A DNA stretch of 64,000 nucleotides from a bacterium (GCA_021780105.1 JAJXZJ010000064.1:62001-126000), one strand, 5' to 3'. Numbered from the stretch's first letter, positions 20,249 to 28,709 are shown. Program-made: numbers and translations. The notes: generated by a model from the letters alone, not told the origin.

Positions 20249-20866
20249 GCCACTGGGGAGACGCATGAACTCCCGCACGATCACGAGCGGCTCCGGCGCT
20301 TGCCCCGCGCCCAAGGATTTCTTTCGCGCGCTGCTGGCCCGGATGGTCGAAACGGATGAGAGGAATTCCTGGTCGCATTTCCAACTGCTCGCCCCCGGCG
20401 CATGGCTTAAGAACCTGTTTTGGGCAACCAGCCTTGGGTCGAAGTGGCGTTGATTGACCCGCAGTGGATGCAACTCAACGTGACTGTGCCGAAGTCGAAA
20501 CAAAGCCTTGCTCCGGCCGTGCCGGGGAAATGGTCGCCGGACGGGAAGTATCTATGGCGGGTTGCCCCCTCGAAAACTCACAAAGCCCATGCCTCGTGAC
20601 GACGTTCACATAGCGGCGGCGGGCGATGGCTCATTCACCGAGGGGAACAACCTCCACCGGTCGTGCGCGTCCCAAACCCGTGACGGCTGTGCCGTCAGTC
20701 ATCAAGTACCGCCCGGATCGTGGGTTTGATCGAAATGCGGAACGCCTCCCCGGCTTCCTTCTCTTCCACGTTGCTCGCATTCCCCGGGCCACGGCAACTG
20801 ACGGCCGGCCGGGAATGATACAGAAAACTTGCGTGCATGGGCGCCTGTGCCCAAACTGCGCCGGCA
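20249..20866. other. Gene-poor segment before dndC, with a possible coding fragment
   Basis: Six hundred bases with no well supported gene. A short frame at 20265-20453 (+) has a GGGGAGA sequence seven bases before its ATG and would encode 62 residues (containing SHFQLLAPGAWLKNLF). A second open stretch at 20411-20599 (+) has no start codon but reads protein-like (PWVEVALIDPQWMQLNVTVP, then KWSPDGKYLWRVAP). They overlap in different frames and could be pieces of one frameshifted, decaying gene. No family was recognised. Confidence 0.35.
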
Positions 20867-22183
20867 ATGCCGACGGACCAGACCAATTCGTTCTCTGCCT
20901 ACGCAAGTATCAAGACATCGTTGCGCGAGCTTTACGAGGAAGATCCCCGTCCTTGGCTTGTCGGCTTCAGTGGCGGCAAGGACAGCACGATGGTTGCCTC
21001 GCTGATTTTCGATACCGTCTTATCCATTCCGCGCGAGCAACGAACCAAGGAGGTCCACATCGTCTGCACCGACACCCGAGTTGAGATTCCGGCCATCGTC
21101 GAGATGATCGAAACGACCCGCGCCCGGATGAGGAAGTTCTCCGACAACCAGGGACTCAAGATCGAAGTCCACCTGCTCCGCCCACCCGCCGAGGAAAGTT
21201 TCTGGGTCAACATCATCGGCCGCGGCTATCCGCCGCCCAACCGCACCTTCCGTTGGTGTACTCAACGGATGAAGATTGATCCGGTGAATCGCTTCGTGGA
21301 GCAACGCGTGGGCCGCTGGGGCGAGGCCATTCTCCACCTGGGCGCGCGCCGGGCTGAAAGCGCTACCCGCGCCCAGACGCTCGCGAACCGCGAAACGCGC
21401 AATGGGCTGAGCCGCCATCCCGACCTTCCGCGCGTGTGGGTTTCCAATCCCATCCAGTTTCTCAGCACGGAGGAAGTCTGGGCCTTCCTGCTTCAGCATC
21501 CGAATCCCTGGGGCGGCGACAACCGCGCGCTCTTCAAGCTCTATTCCCAAGCCGGCGGCGGCGAGTGCCCCATCCAGATTGACACGAGCACGCCAAGTTG
21601 CGGCAACTCCCGCTTCGGCTGCTGGACCTGCACCGTCGTGGACCGCGACAAAGCCAGCGAGGGACTGCTCGAAAGCGGCGACGAGCGCATGGAACACCTG
21701 CTCGACTTCCGGCAAACGCTCATTGATTTCCGCAACCCGGAGAACGGTTGGCGCGACAAGCGCCGGATGAACGGCAACAACGGTCCCGGCCCGCTCACCA
21801 TTGAAGGCCGCCGCGAACTGCTCAAGCGGCTGCTCGCGCTTCAAGAAGAGACAAAGCTCGAACTCATCACGCCGGAGGAACTGCTCCTGATCCAACAAAT
21901 GTGGAACGCAGCGCGCGATCCGGACGATGGCCGGGGCGTGGCCCGCATTGTCAACAAACAGCGAGGGATCATCATGAATACCGACCTGAAAGAACTGAAC
22001 CGGCTGCGCGAACTGGAAGAAGAAATCGCCGGCGAGAAGACCATCCGCCCTGACATGCTCCGCCGCATGTTGGCCAAGGTGGAGGAATACAGCGAAAGCC
22101 ACCGCGCCCAAGGCCTCCCGGATGACTTGCTGAATATTCTCAAGGACGATTTGGCGGAGCGAGAAGAAGTCTCGGCGAACTGA
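20867..22183 (+). CDS. dndC: DNA phosphorothioation sulfurtransferase DndC
   Basis: A 438-residue PAPS-reductase-like ATP pyrophosphatase that, in Dnd systems, activates the DNA backbone for replacement of a non-bridging phosphate oxygen by sulfur from DndA/IscS. The PP-loop is GFSGGKDSTMVA (33-44). Four cysteines typical of the DndC Fe-S cluster are present: Cys131 (FRWCTQRMK), Cys245 (PSCGNSRFG), Cys252 and Cys255 (GCWTCTV). The C-terminal helical region is complete. Start at 20867 (MPTDQTNSF) is chosen; the ATG at 20837 is an alternative, and neither has a clear Shine-Dalgarno. dndB, dndD and dndE are not adjacent. Confidence 0.9.
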   Translation: MPTDQTNSFSAYASIKTSLRELYEEDPRPWLVGFSGGKDSTMVASLIFDTVLSIPREQRTKEVHIVCTDTRVEIPAIVEMIETTRARMRKFSDNQGLKIEVHLLRPPAEESFWVNIIGRGYPPPNRTFRWCTQRMKIDPVNRFVEQRVGRWGEAILHLGARRAESATRAQTLANRETRNGLSRHPDLPRVWVSNPIQFLSTEEVWAFLLQHPNPWGGDNRALFKLYSQAGGGECPIQIDTSTPSCGNSRFGCWTCTVVDRDKASEGLLESGDERMEHLLDFRQTLIDFRNPENGWRDKRRMNGNNGPGPLTIEGRRELLKRLLALQEETKLELITPEELLLIQQMWNAARDPDDGRGVARIVNKQRGIIMNTDLKELNRLRELEEEIAGEKTIRPDMLRRMLAKVEEYSESHRAQGLPDDLLNILKDDLAEREEVSAN

Positions 22184-22232
22184 CAGGCTGCAAGCGCGAA
22201 AAGACTTTGGACCTCCAAAGGATTAATCCGAC

Positions 22233-23159
22233 GTGTCAACAACCGCAGATGAAGAGAAGACTTGGCTTGGTCGGCTGACTCGACTCAACCCGGCGTCTGG
22301 AAGAGGCGAGTGCCGGGGCAAGGCACCGCATAAGCCCCTTCTGCTTCTTTCCCTGTTGGATATGGCCGAAGTCGGAGAATTGAATTGCCGCGCATTCGCT
22401 CGCAGTGCTGGCCTGGTTCTCAGATTTCGTTGCTACGGTGCGATCACTACCGAAAGGTGGCCGACTCGGCTCGACATAGATCTACCGTTCTTCCATCTAA
22501 GCACTCAGGGTTTTTGGATTCCGTTCGATCCGGAAATGAGGCGAGCTAGGTCACCAGACTCGTGCGTTGTCTGTGAGTTCGATCCTATCCTCTTTGATTT
22601 GCTTGGGAATCCAGGGTTCCGCCTCAAGGCTCGAATGGTCCTTGTCTCCAAATACTTTGAACCGGCCGAACGCGTCGCCTTCTTCGAAAGCCTGGGTATC
22701 CAAGGCGGAAATGTTGGAGCGAAAGCCGCTGATCGCGTTTTGGCGGATGCGATGGAAGCCGCAAAAAGGAAAGGGCGAAGTGCTCGTTTTGCCGTCCGCG
22801 TGGCTACCGAATACCGCTACACCTGTGCTCTTACGGGCTACCGATGCACAACGACCGATGGTACGACTATCGTTGATGCTGCGCATATCGAAGCGTGGAG
22901 CCAAACCCAGAACGATGACGTCACAAATGGACTGACCCTTTCCAAGAACGCCCATTGGATGTTCGATGAAGGGCTATGGTCGGTGGACGAGGAACTCCGC
23001 ATCTTGGTGAATCCTCGGAAGTACACTGAACACGGGCCAGAGTCGCTTCGGTTGGTGTCGTTTGCCGGACGACATCTCCAGTTTGATTCTGAAGCTCAAC
23101 TGCGTCCTTCACGTGACTTTCTTCGGCACCACCGCCTCCATTTCGGGTTTCGGCTTTGA
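22233..23159 (+). CDS. HNH endonuclease with probable sulfur-binding (SBD) N-terminal domain
   Basis: A 308-residue nuclease. The N-terminal half has RGKAPHKPLLLLSLLDMAE (29-47) and DLPFFHLSTQGFW (83-95), the pattern of SBD-HNH type IV restriction enzymes (ScoMcrA-like) that recognise phosphorothioated DNA. The C-terminal HNH domain has YTCALTGYRC (197-205), DAAHIEAW with His218, and NGLTLSKNAHWMFD with Asn232 and His241. It lies 49 bases after dndC. The stretch is visibly less G+C rich than its neighbours, suggesting transfer. Nuclease identity is strong; phosphorothioate specificity is inferred from the N-terminal motif and context. Confidence 0.8.
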   Translation: MSTTADEEKTWLGRLTRLNPASGRGECRGKAPHKPLLLLSLLDMAEVGELNCRAFARSAGLVLRFRCYGAITTERWPTRLDIDLPFFHLSTQGFWIPFDPEMRRARSPDSCVVCEFDPILFDLLGNPGFRLKARMVLVSKYFEPAERVAFFESLGIQGGNVGAKAADRVLADAMEAAKRKGRSARFAVRVATEYRYTCALTGYRCTTTDGTTIVDAAHIEAWSQTQNDDVTNGLTLSKNAHWMFDEGLWSVDEELRILVNPRKYTEHGPESLRLVSFAGRHLQFDSEAQLRPSRDFLRHHRLHFGFRL

Positions 23160-23187
23160 CTTACTCGCCGCAAAGCTGCTTTGACAA

Positions 23188-24162
23188 ATGCAGCAAAACA
23201 CTGCGGCCTTCAAACGCGGCACTGAACTCCATGAAAAGCGCGGCGGTTTGATTGCTGACCGTGACCGACTGAGCAAGCGCCTGAAGGATGTTGAAGCGGA
23301 GATTGACCAGAAGGAAGTCGAGCTTGCCGACTTGAAGCGCCAGGAATCCACCCAGACTGGCGCGAATTACGTCCGCTTGATCCAGCAAGACCTGCCGATC
23401 AATCCGCTCTACCGGCATCCGAACCCGACTCAGAACGCGCAAGTCGCTTACGAGATCGCCAGCCTGATTCGCTGCTTCGCGCCGCAACTGGGGGCCAAAC
23501 AGGAGCGCAACATCTGCGACGCCTACCAGCGGCTCGACGCGCCTGACTTTCCCGCGCTGGCGATGGAGTCGGAGCAAAGCGGGGCCAATGGCGTGGACCT
23601 GGCCATCGTGCAGAAGATTGACCGCTTCAACCTCTTTGCCAGTGCCCAGACCGCCATCCGCCCGGAGGAGTGGCTCGCCGGTTCGCTGGTGGTTGACTTC
23701 AAGGAATTCCGCAACGACACCGACACGAAGGCGCTGGCCGCGGCGTTGATTCTGAATTTTCTGATGAAGAAGCTGGACCAAAACCTGGCGGTAAAGGGCG
23801 GAATCCAGCCTCTCAAGATGGTGTTGTTTGTGGATGAGGCGCACCTGCTCTTGCCCAAGGAAGGGAAGGCCGGCTTGCTCGGCTCGCTGGCACGTCAAGG
23901 GCGGTCCTGGGGCTTCCCTGTCTGGCTGGCGTCGCAGGATGCCGACGCCTTCATCACCAGCGGAAACAACGCGACAAACTTTGCCGAACTGGCCGAGTGA
24001 GGCGTCCATTTCTCCCCGCACACGCTGCCGGACGCGCAGCAACGGATGATCTTGGGCGGCGTGATCCACCGGGAATTCAAGAAGGCGGAAGCGGCGCTGC
24101 GGCTGCAAGGGAAACTGGTGGCCGGGGCGGCAAGGCAATTTTGGCGGGATGGAGGGAAGTAG
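23188..24162 (+). pseudogene. Fragment of a HerA/FtsK-like ATPase, with an in-frame stop, Dnd-associated
   Basis: The open frame 23188-24000 begins with a coiled coil (RDRLSKRLKDVEAEIDQKEV) and contains a Walker-B-like KMVLFVDEAHLLLPKEG and an arginine-finger-like LARQGRSWGFPVWLASQD. Translation stops at a TGA (23998-24000), but the same frame continues 53 further codons to a TAG at 24160 and reads as the family's C-terminus (GVHFSPHTLPDAQQRMILGG, RQFWRDGGK). The TGA replaces what looks like Cys in AEC-GVHFSP. No Walker A precedes it and a stop lies two codons upstream of the ATG, so the N-terminal half is also missing. Probably the remains of a DptH-like or DndE-fused Dnd ATPase. Confidence 0.7.
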
Positions 24163-24408
24163 TTACGACTTCCCCGGCTTGGCAGGCGTCTCGTTCAGGG
24201 CCAGCGCCGGTTCCCCGGCGCGTTGGCGCTCCTTCGCCGCGATGAGTTGCCGGAGTTCCTCGGCGTTGCGGACCACCGGGCCGTCGTGTGGGTGCTCGGC
24301 CATCCAGCGACGCGTATTTTCGCAAAGCTGGTGGATGTCGTAGTTGGCTTCCCGGGCCAACTCATCCTTGATCCGCCAGACTTCTTCGAGGATGGGATTC
24401 GAGTTCAT
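24163..24408 (-). CDS. Putative antitoxin of a PIN-domain toxin
   Basis: An 81-residue protein beginning MNSNPILEEVWRIKDELARE and containing YDIHQLCENTRRWMAEHP. It has no recognisable DNA-binding domain but is the typical small partner encoded three bases after this class of PIN toxin in many bacteria. It ends exactly one base after the end of the ATPase remnant, tail to tail. Role inferred from pairing. Confidence 0.6.
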   Translation of the reverse strand: MNSNPILEEVWRIKDELAREANYDIHQLCENTRRWMAEHPHDGPVVRNAEELRQLIAAKERQRAGEPALALNETPAKPGKS

Positions 24409-24411
24409 GGC

Positions 24412-24882
24412 TCATTCTGCTCCAAGTTCAATCGGGGTGCAAATCTCCGGCAGCGTCAGACTCCGCGCCGCCATCAAGCTGCGAAGGTGCTTCTGGAGGT
24501 GCGGGTTGGCGAGGTGGCGGCAATTCCAAGTCAGCAGGAAATCCACAGCGGCCAGCGTGGCCGCGGCCACATGGATGGCGTCCGAGCGGGCCGCCGGAGG
24601 CAGTGAACCGCTTTCGAGAATCGCATCCGCCAGCGCCTCTGTCTCCGTCGTGATGGGCAGCACAGGTAGGCCGCGCAGGGCCTCTTGCCGCAGGCGAGCG
24701 TAGTGCGCGTCGCCGCGTGCGGCTTCAGTCAGGGTTTCGCCTGAAATGACGCATTGAAAGGCGGGGCGCTGATCCTGCCACCACCGCCGGGTGGTCTGCT
24801 GGTGTGCCGCCAAGACGGGATCAAGGCTGGGGTTAGCAACCAGGTAGCTGACGATGGTTGTTTCGATGTAAACGGTTTCCAT
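24412..24882 (-). CDS. PIN-domain ribonuclease toxin (VapC-like)
   Basis: A 156-residue PIN domain. It starts METVYIETTIVSYLVANPS, where the acidic residue of the first beta strand is Glu, as in the YIETT subfamily. It continues with SGETLTEAARGD, AARSDAIHVAAATLAAVDFL and LTWNCRHLANPH, giving the expected set of acidic residues for Mg-dependent RNA cleavage. Toxin is encoded first, antitoxin second. The pair lies between the ATPase remnant and the cysteine desulfurase; six bases separate it from the desulfurase stop, suggesting one minus-strand transcript. Confidence 0.82.
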   Translation of the reverse strand: METVYIETTIVSYLVANPSLDPVLAAHQQTTRRWWQDQRPAFQCVISGETLTEAARGDAHYARLRQEALRGLPVLPITTETEALADAILESGSLPPAARSDAIHVAAATLAAVDFLLTWNCRHLANPHLQKHLRSLMAARSLTLPEICTPIELGAE

Positions 24883-24887
24883 GGGAT

Positions 24888-26084
24888 TCAGGTCCGCAGA
24901 GCCTTGACCGCCCGGCGCAATCCAGCAAGCGTCAGTTCAATCTGCGCCGGCGCGGTTTCGGTGCCCAGCGAGAACCGGATCATCTGTCGCGAGGCACCAG
25001 TGTCGGGCTTCATGGCTTTGACGACATGCGAAGGTTCGTCGGAATCGGCCAGGCAGGCGGAGCCGGACGAGGCGCAGACGCCTTCCTGGTCGAGGAGGAG
25101 CAGCAGCGCCTCGGATTCGATGCCGTGGAAGGTGATGTTGGTCGTGTTGGCGAGGCGCAACTCCGGGTGGCCGTTCAGTTCGGTGCCCGGAATGCCTGCC
25201 ACCGCATCCCGGCCATCTCCCCCGGTGGGGGAGATGGTGTCTGCAGGGCGGTTGTGGGGGTGGCCCAGGATGCCGCGCTCCAAGGCATCGCGCAGCGGGC
25301 GAACCTTGGCGTCGTAACCGGGAAGTTGTTTGCGCGCCAGTTCGGCGGCCTTTCCCAACGCGACAATCAAAGCGACGTTTTCCGTGCCGCCCCGCAAGCC
25401 GCGCTCCTGGTGTCCTCCGTGAATGAACGGTGAGAACGGCGTCTTGCGCCGCACGTAGAGCGCCCCGATGCCTTTTGGTGCATGAAGCTTGTGCCCGGTG
25501 AGCGAGAGGTAATCCGCTGGCAAGTCGCAAAGATTGGTCGGAAGCTTCCCCACGGCTTGCACCGCATCGCAGTGGTAGAGCACACCCCGGCTGCGACAAA
25601 GCTCCGCGATCTCCCGCACGGGAAACAGCACGCCGGTTTCGTTGTTCGCCCACATCAGCGACACGATCGCGGTGTTTTCCGTGATGGCGTTCTCCAGGTC
25701 GGCCAGTTTCAGCAGCCCGTCGCAGTCCACCGGCAGGTAGGTCACGCGGTACCCATTCTTTTCCAGCGCCTGGCAATAGTTCAGGACTGAGGAATGTTCA
25801 ACCGCTGAAGTGACGATGTGCCGCTTCAGCGGATTGGCTTTGAGCGCCGCATGGATCGCCGCGTTGTTGCTCTCGGTCCCGCAGGACGTAAACAGGATTT
25901 CGCGTGGGCTGGTGCCGATGAGTTCGGCCACCTGGGCACGGGCGCTTTCCAGCACGCGCCGGAGTTGTGAGCCGAACCGGTAACTGCTGGATGGGTTGCC
26001 CCATTTGTCGCCAAGGTAAGGCAGCATCGCTTCCCGTACTTCGGGTGCGATGGGCGTGGTGGCATTGTGGTCCAAGTAAATCAC
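24888..26084 (-). CDS. Cysteine desulfurase, IscS/NifS family, possibly DndA
   Basis: A 398-residue PLP enzyme that takes sulfur from cysteine. It reads MIYLDHNATTPIAPEVREAM from the GTG at 26084; the frame upstream has no ATG near and the extension is unconserved. The PLP lysine is in SLTGHKLHAPKG and the catalytic Cys is in VCASSGSACLADSDEPSHVV. Dnd systems need such an enzyme (DndA) to load DndC, and this gene lies 2.7 kb from dndC on the opposite strand, so it may serve phosphorothioation or general Fe-S assembly. An extra segment around PADTISPTGGDGRDAV is encoded by a perfect palindrome, listed separately. Confidence 0.9.
   Translation of the reverse strand: MIYLDHNATTPIAPEVREAMLPYLGDKWGNPSSSYRFGSQLRRVLESARAQVAELIGTSPREILFTSCGTESNNAAIHAALKANPLKRHIVTSAVEHSSVLNYCQALEKNGYRVTYLPVDCDGLLKLADLENAITENTAIVSLMWANNETGVLFPVREIAELCRSRGVLYHCDAVQAVGKLPTNLCDLPADYLSLTGHKLHAPKGIGALYVRRKTPFSPFIHGGHQERGLRGGTENVALIVALGKAAELARKQLPGYDAKVRPLRDALERGILGHPHNRPADTISPTGGDGRDAVAGIPGTELNGHPELRLANTTNITFHGIESEALLLLLDQEGVCASSGSACLADSDEPSHVVKAMKPDTGASRQMIRFSLGTETAPAQIELTLAGLRRAVKALRT
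25213..25237. repeat. Perfect 11-bp inverted repeat inserted in frame in the cysteine desulfurase gene
   Basis: CCATCTCCCCC at 25213-25223 and GGGGGAGATGG at 25227-25237 are exact inverted copies around a GGT loop. The surrounding codons encode a Gly/Pro/Thr-rich loop not expected in IscS/NifS proteins just before the ELRLANTTNITF strand. It looks like a small palindromic element that entered without breaking the frame. No second copy was noticed in this window. Confidence 0.6.
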
Positions 26085-26216
26085 GCCATCAAGTTGCCGG
26101 CCCGGCGCGGCGGGGCAAGCATGATCTGGCGGCTTCGTTGTGTGCGGCCGACACAACCGCGTTGGCCAAAGCGCGTGCTCGCCAAAGGGCCTTGCCGGTG
26201 GTATCAAAGAACCTTG

Positions 26217-26999
26217 ATGAAGGCGGAAACCAAAAGCTGGCTGCGCCATCCGCTGGAGGGTTTGGGGCGCTACGCGCTACTGTGCATGGAGATACTGCGT
26301 TCGCTGCTCGGCCAGCGTCCGCGTCTGCCGGACCTGGTTTACCAGCTTTACTTCATCGGCGTGAAATCGCAGTCGGTGGTGCTGGTGACGGGCGCGTTCA
26401 CAGGGATGGTGCTGTGTGCGCAGACGTTTTTCCAGTTTCACAAGGTGGCGATGGACACGGCCACGCTCGCGGTGGTGAGCGTTTCCCTGGGCAGCGAACT
26501 CGGCCCGGTGCTGACCAGTTTGATGGTGGCCGGGCGCGTCGGCGCGGCGATGGCAGCGGAGCTGGGCACGATGCGCGTGACCGAGCAGATTGACGCGCTG
26601 CGCACGCTGGCGACGCATCCGGTGGATTACCTGGTCGTGCCCCGCGTGCTGGCCACGGTGATCGCGCTGCCGTTGCTGACCGCGGAGGCCATCTGCATCG
26701 GCATCCTGGCCGCGTATGTGGTGGGCGTGTTCCTGCTGGGCATTGACCCGGCCTATTCCTGGCACAACATGCTGCGTTACACGGACTGGCGCGACATCTT
26801 GATCGGGTTCATGAAGGCGACCATTTTCGGCGCCGTGGTGGCAACGGTGAGCTGTTACAAGGGCATGAACTGCCGCCAGGGTGCGGAAGGCGTGGGTCGG
26901 GCCACGACGGAGGCGATGGTGTATGCCTCGATCACCATTCTGATGAGCAATTTCTTCCTGACGATGTTCCTGAACCGGCTGTTCTATGGCCTGGATTGA
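26217..26999 (+). CDS. mlaE: MlaE-type ABC transporter permease (phospholipid/MCE system)
   Basis: The 260-residue inner-membrane permease of an MCE lipid transporter that moves phospholipids between inner and outer membrane. The family block is visible in SLGSELGPVLTSLMVAGRVG, followed by AAMAAELGTMRVTEQIDALR, and KGMNCRQGAEGVGRATTEAM near the C-terminus; five to six hydrophobic helices. Start at the ATG at 26217 (MKAETKSWLRHPLEG). It overlaps mlaF by 14 bases. mlaB and mlaC were not seen nearby. Confidence 0.93.
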   Translation: MKAETKSWLRHPLEGLGRYALLCMEILRSLLGQRPRLPDLVYQLYFIGVKSQSVVLVTGAFTGMVLCAQTFFQFHKVAMDTATLAVVSVSLGSELGPVLTSLMVAGRVGAAMAAELGTMRVTEQIDALRTLATHPVDYLVVPRVLATVIALPLLTAEAICIGILAAYVVGVFLLGIDPAYSWHNMLRYTDWRDILIGFMKATIFGAVVATVSCYKGMNCRQGAEGVGRATTEAMVYASITILMSNFFLTMFLNRLFYGLD

Positions 27000-27738
27000 A
27001 GTGCAGAACCTGCGCAAGCGATTTGGCGCGCAAGCGGTGCTCGACGGCGTGAATTTCCGCGTCGAATCCGGCGAGGCGCTGGCCATCATCGGCCGGAGCG
27101 GCTGCGGCAAGAGCGTTCTGCTCAAGCACCTGATCGGTCTGCTCCAACCGGACACCGGCTCGGTGCAGGTGGATGGCGAGAACCTGGCGCGCATGAATGA
27201 ACGCGCCCTGCTCCAGGTGCGTCGGAAGTTTGGCATGTTGTTCCAAAGCGCGGCGCTGTTCGATTCGTTGAGCGTGGCGGAAAATGTCGGGTTCGTGCTG
27301 CTGCGCGAGCGCAAGCTGTCGCCGCCGGAAATCGCCCACCGCGTCGCCGAGGTGCTCGAACTGGTCGAACTCGGCGGCACGGAGGGGCAAATGCCCGCCG
27401 AGTTGTCCGGCGGCATGAAGAAACGCGTCGGCCTGGCCCGCGCGCTGATCTACCGGCCGCAGATTGTGCTCTACGACGAACCGACCACCGGCCTGGACCC
27501 GGTGGTCAGCGACAGCATTGACCAGCTTATCGCCCGCGTTTGCGCGCAGCTCAAGGTCACGTCCGTCGTCGTCACCCACGACATGCGCACGGTCCGGCGC
27601 GTGACGCAACGGGTGTTGTTGCTGCACCAGGGCCGCATCTATGCCAGCGGCACGCCCGTGGAGTTCTTTGCCAGCGCCGATCCGCTGGTCAACCGGTTTG
27701 TTCACGGAATCGCCGACCCCAAGGAAGTTGCGTTATGA
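26986..27738 (+). CDS. mlaF: MlaF-type ABC transporter ATPase
   Basis: The 250-residue ATP-binding subunit for the MlaE permease. Walker A is IIGRSGCGKSVLLKH, signature LSGGMKKRVGLARAL, Walker B IVLYDEPTTGLDP, and the switch His is in VVVTHDM. It overlaps mlaE by 14 bases and mlaD by the ATGA at 27735, so the three are translationally coupled. The C-terminal YASGTPVEFFASADPLVNRF matches MlaF proteins that bind their substrate-side partner. Confidence 0.95.
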   Translation: MAWIEVQNLRKRFGAQAVLDGVNFRVESGEALAIIGRSGCGKSVLLKHLIGLLQPDTGSVQVDGENLARMNERALLQVRRKFGMLFQSAALFDSLSVAENVGFVLLRERKLSPPEIAHRVAEVLELVELGGTEGQMPAELSGGMKKRVGLARALIYRPQIVLYDEPTTGLDPVVSDSIDQLIARVCAQLKVTSVVVTHDMRTVRRVTQRVLLLHQGRIYASGTPVEFFASADPLVNRFVHGIADPKEVAL

Positions 27739-28709
27739 GCCGTCAAGGAATCGAATTGAAAGTCGGGCTGTTCGTGGCCATCGGCCTGGTGTTGTTGGGC
27801 GGACTGTTGCTCCGCTTCAGCCAGACCGCGTCGCTGTTCAGCTCGAGTTACGAAGTGGTGGTCAAGACCAGCAACGTCGGCGGCATCAAGGATGGCGCCG
27901 CGGTGCTCATGGCCGGCGTGTCCGTCGGCAACGTGCGCGGCGTGGAGTTGACGCCGGACGGCCGGTCGGTGCTGATCCATCTGCGCATTCTCGCGCAACA
28001 CAAGATTCATGCGGACGCCCAGTTCGTGATCGAACAGGCCGGCTTTCTTGGCGATCAATATGTCGCCATCATTCCCGGCCCCAACGCCAGGCCGCTGCTC
28101 AAGGACGGCGACCTCGTCACCTGCGAGGCGCCGTTCAACCTCCAGGAAGCCGCCCGCGCCGTCAGCCACTTCCTCGTGCGCATTGACCAGACCGCGCAGG
28201 AATTCAACGACGCCGTCGCCCGCCTCGATCGCACCGTCCTCTCCGAGACGAATCTGGAAAACGTCACCGTCACGCTGGCGAACTTCCGCGCCTTCTCCGA
28301 ACGCGCCGGCGGCACGGTCGCCAACCTCGACGCCGTCGTCACGAACAACGCCCCCATCGTGGCCGTCGGCATCAGCAATCTCGTCGTCTTTTCGCACCAG
28401 CTTAACGGCCTCGCCGCCAACGTGGACGCGCTGCTGGCGACCAACGGCGCTCCGGTGGGATCGGCGGTCAGCAACCTCGAATCCGCCACGCTGGACGTGA
28501 GAGTCTTCCTCGACAAACTGCAAGCCGGGCAGGGGCTTGCCGGGACGCTGTTCCACAACACCAACCTCCAGAACCAGTTCGCCCTGACGGTCAGCAATCT
28601 CTCCGTCGTGAGCAGCAACCTGGCCCGGTTCGGCCTGCTCTACAAACCCAAGCCGGCCAAGCCGCCCAAACCGGAACGCATGCTGACGTTCCCTCCCCGG
28701 CCGTTTTGA
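27735..28709 (+). CDS. mlaD: MlaD-type MCE-domain lipid-binding protein
   Basis: A 324-residue protein anchored by an N-terminal helix (LKVGLFVAIGLVLLGGLLL). The MCE domain follows, with SNVGGIKDGAAVLMAGVSVG and AGFLGDQYVAIIPGP. The C-terminal part is a long helical region rich in Asn/Val/Ala (LDAVVTNNAPIVAVGISNL) and ends in a Pro/Lys tail. MCE proteins form periplasmic hexameric tunnels for phospholipids. It is encoded by an ATGA overlap with mlaF and completes the transporter core. Confidence 0.93.
   Translation: MSRQGIELKVGLFVAIGLVLLGGLLLRFSQTASLFSSSYEVVVKTSNVGGIKDGAAVLMAGVSVGNVRGVELTPDGRSVLIHLRILAQHKIHADAQFVIEQAGFLGDQYVAIIPGPNARPLLKDGDLVTCEAPFNLQEAARAVSHFLVRIDQTAQEFNDAVARLDRTVLSETNLENVTVTLANFRAFSERAGGTVANLDAVVTNNAPIVAVGISNLVVFSHQLNGLAANVDALLATNGAPVGSAVSNLESATLDVRVFLDKLQAGQGLAGTLFHNTNLQNQFALTVSNLSVVSSNLARFGLLYKPKPAKPPKPERMLTFPPRPF

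Noticed and set aside
20265..20453. 62-codon frame with a GGGGAGA sequence before dndC
   Set aside because: Unrecognised, overlaps another protein-like fragment in a different frame, and codon pattern is not clearly genuine, so it is kept only as part of a gene-poor segment.
23998..24000. TGA in the ATPase read as selenocysteine
   Set aside because: No SECIS-like hairpin was seen directly after it, the position replaces an ordinary Cys, and the gene is already truncated at its other end.
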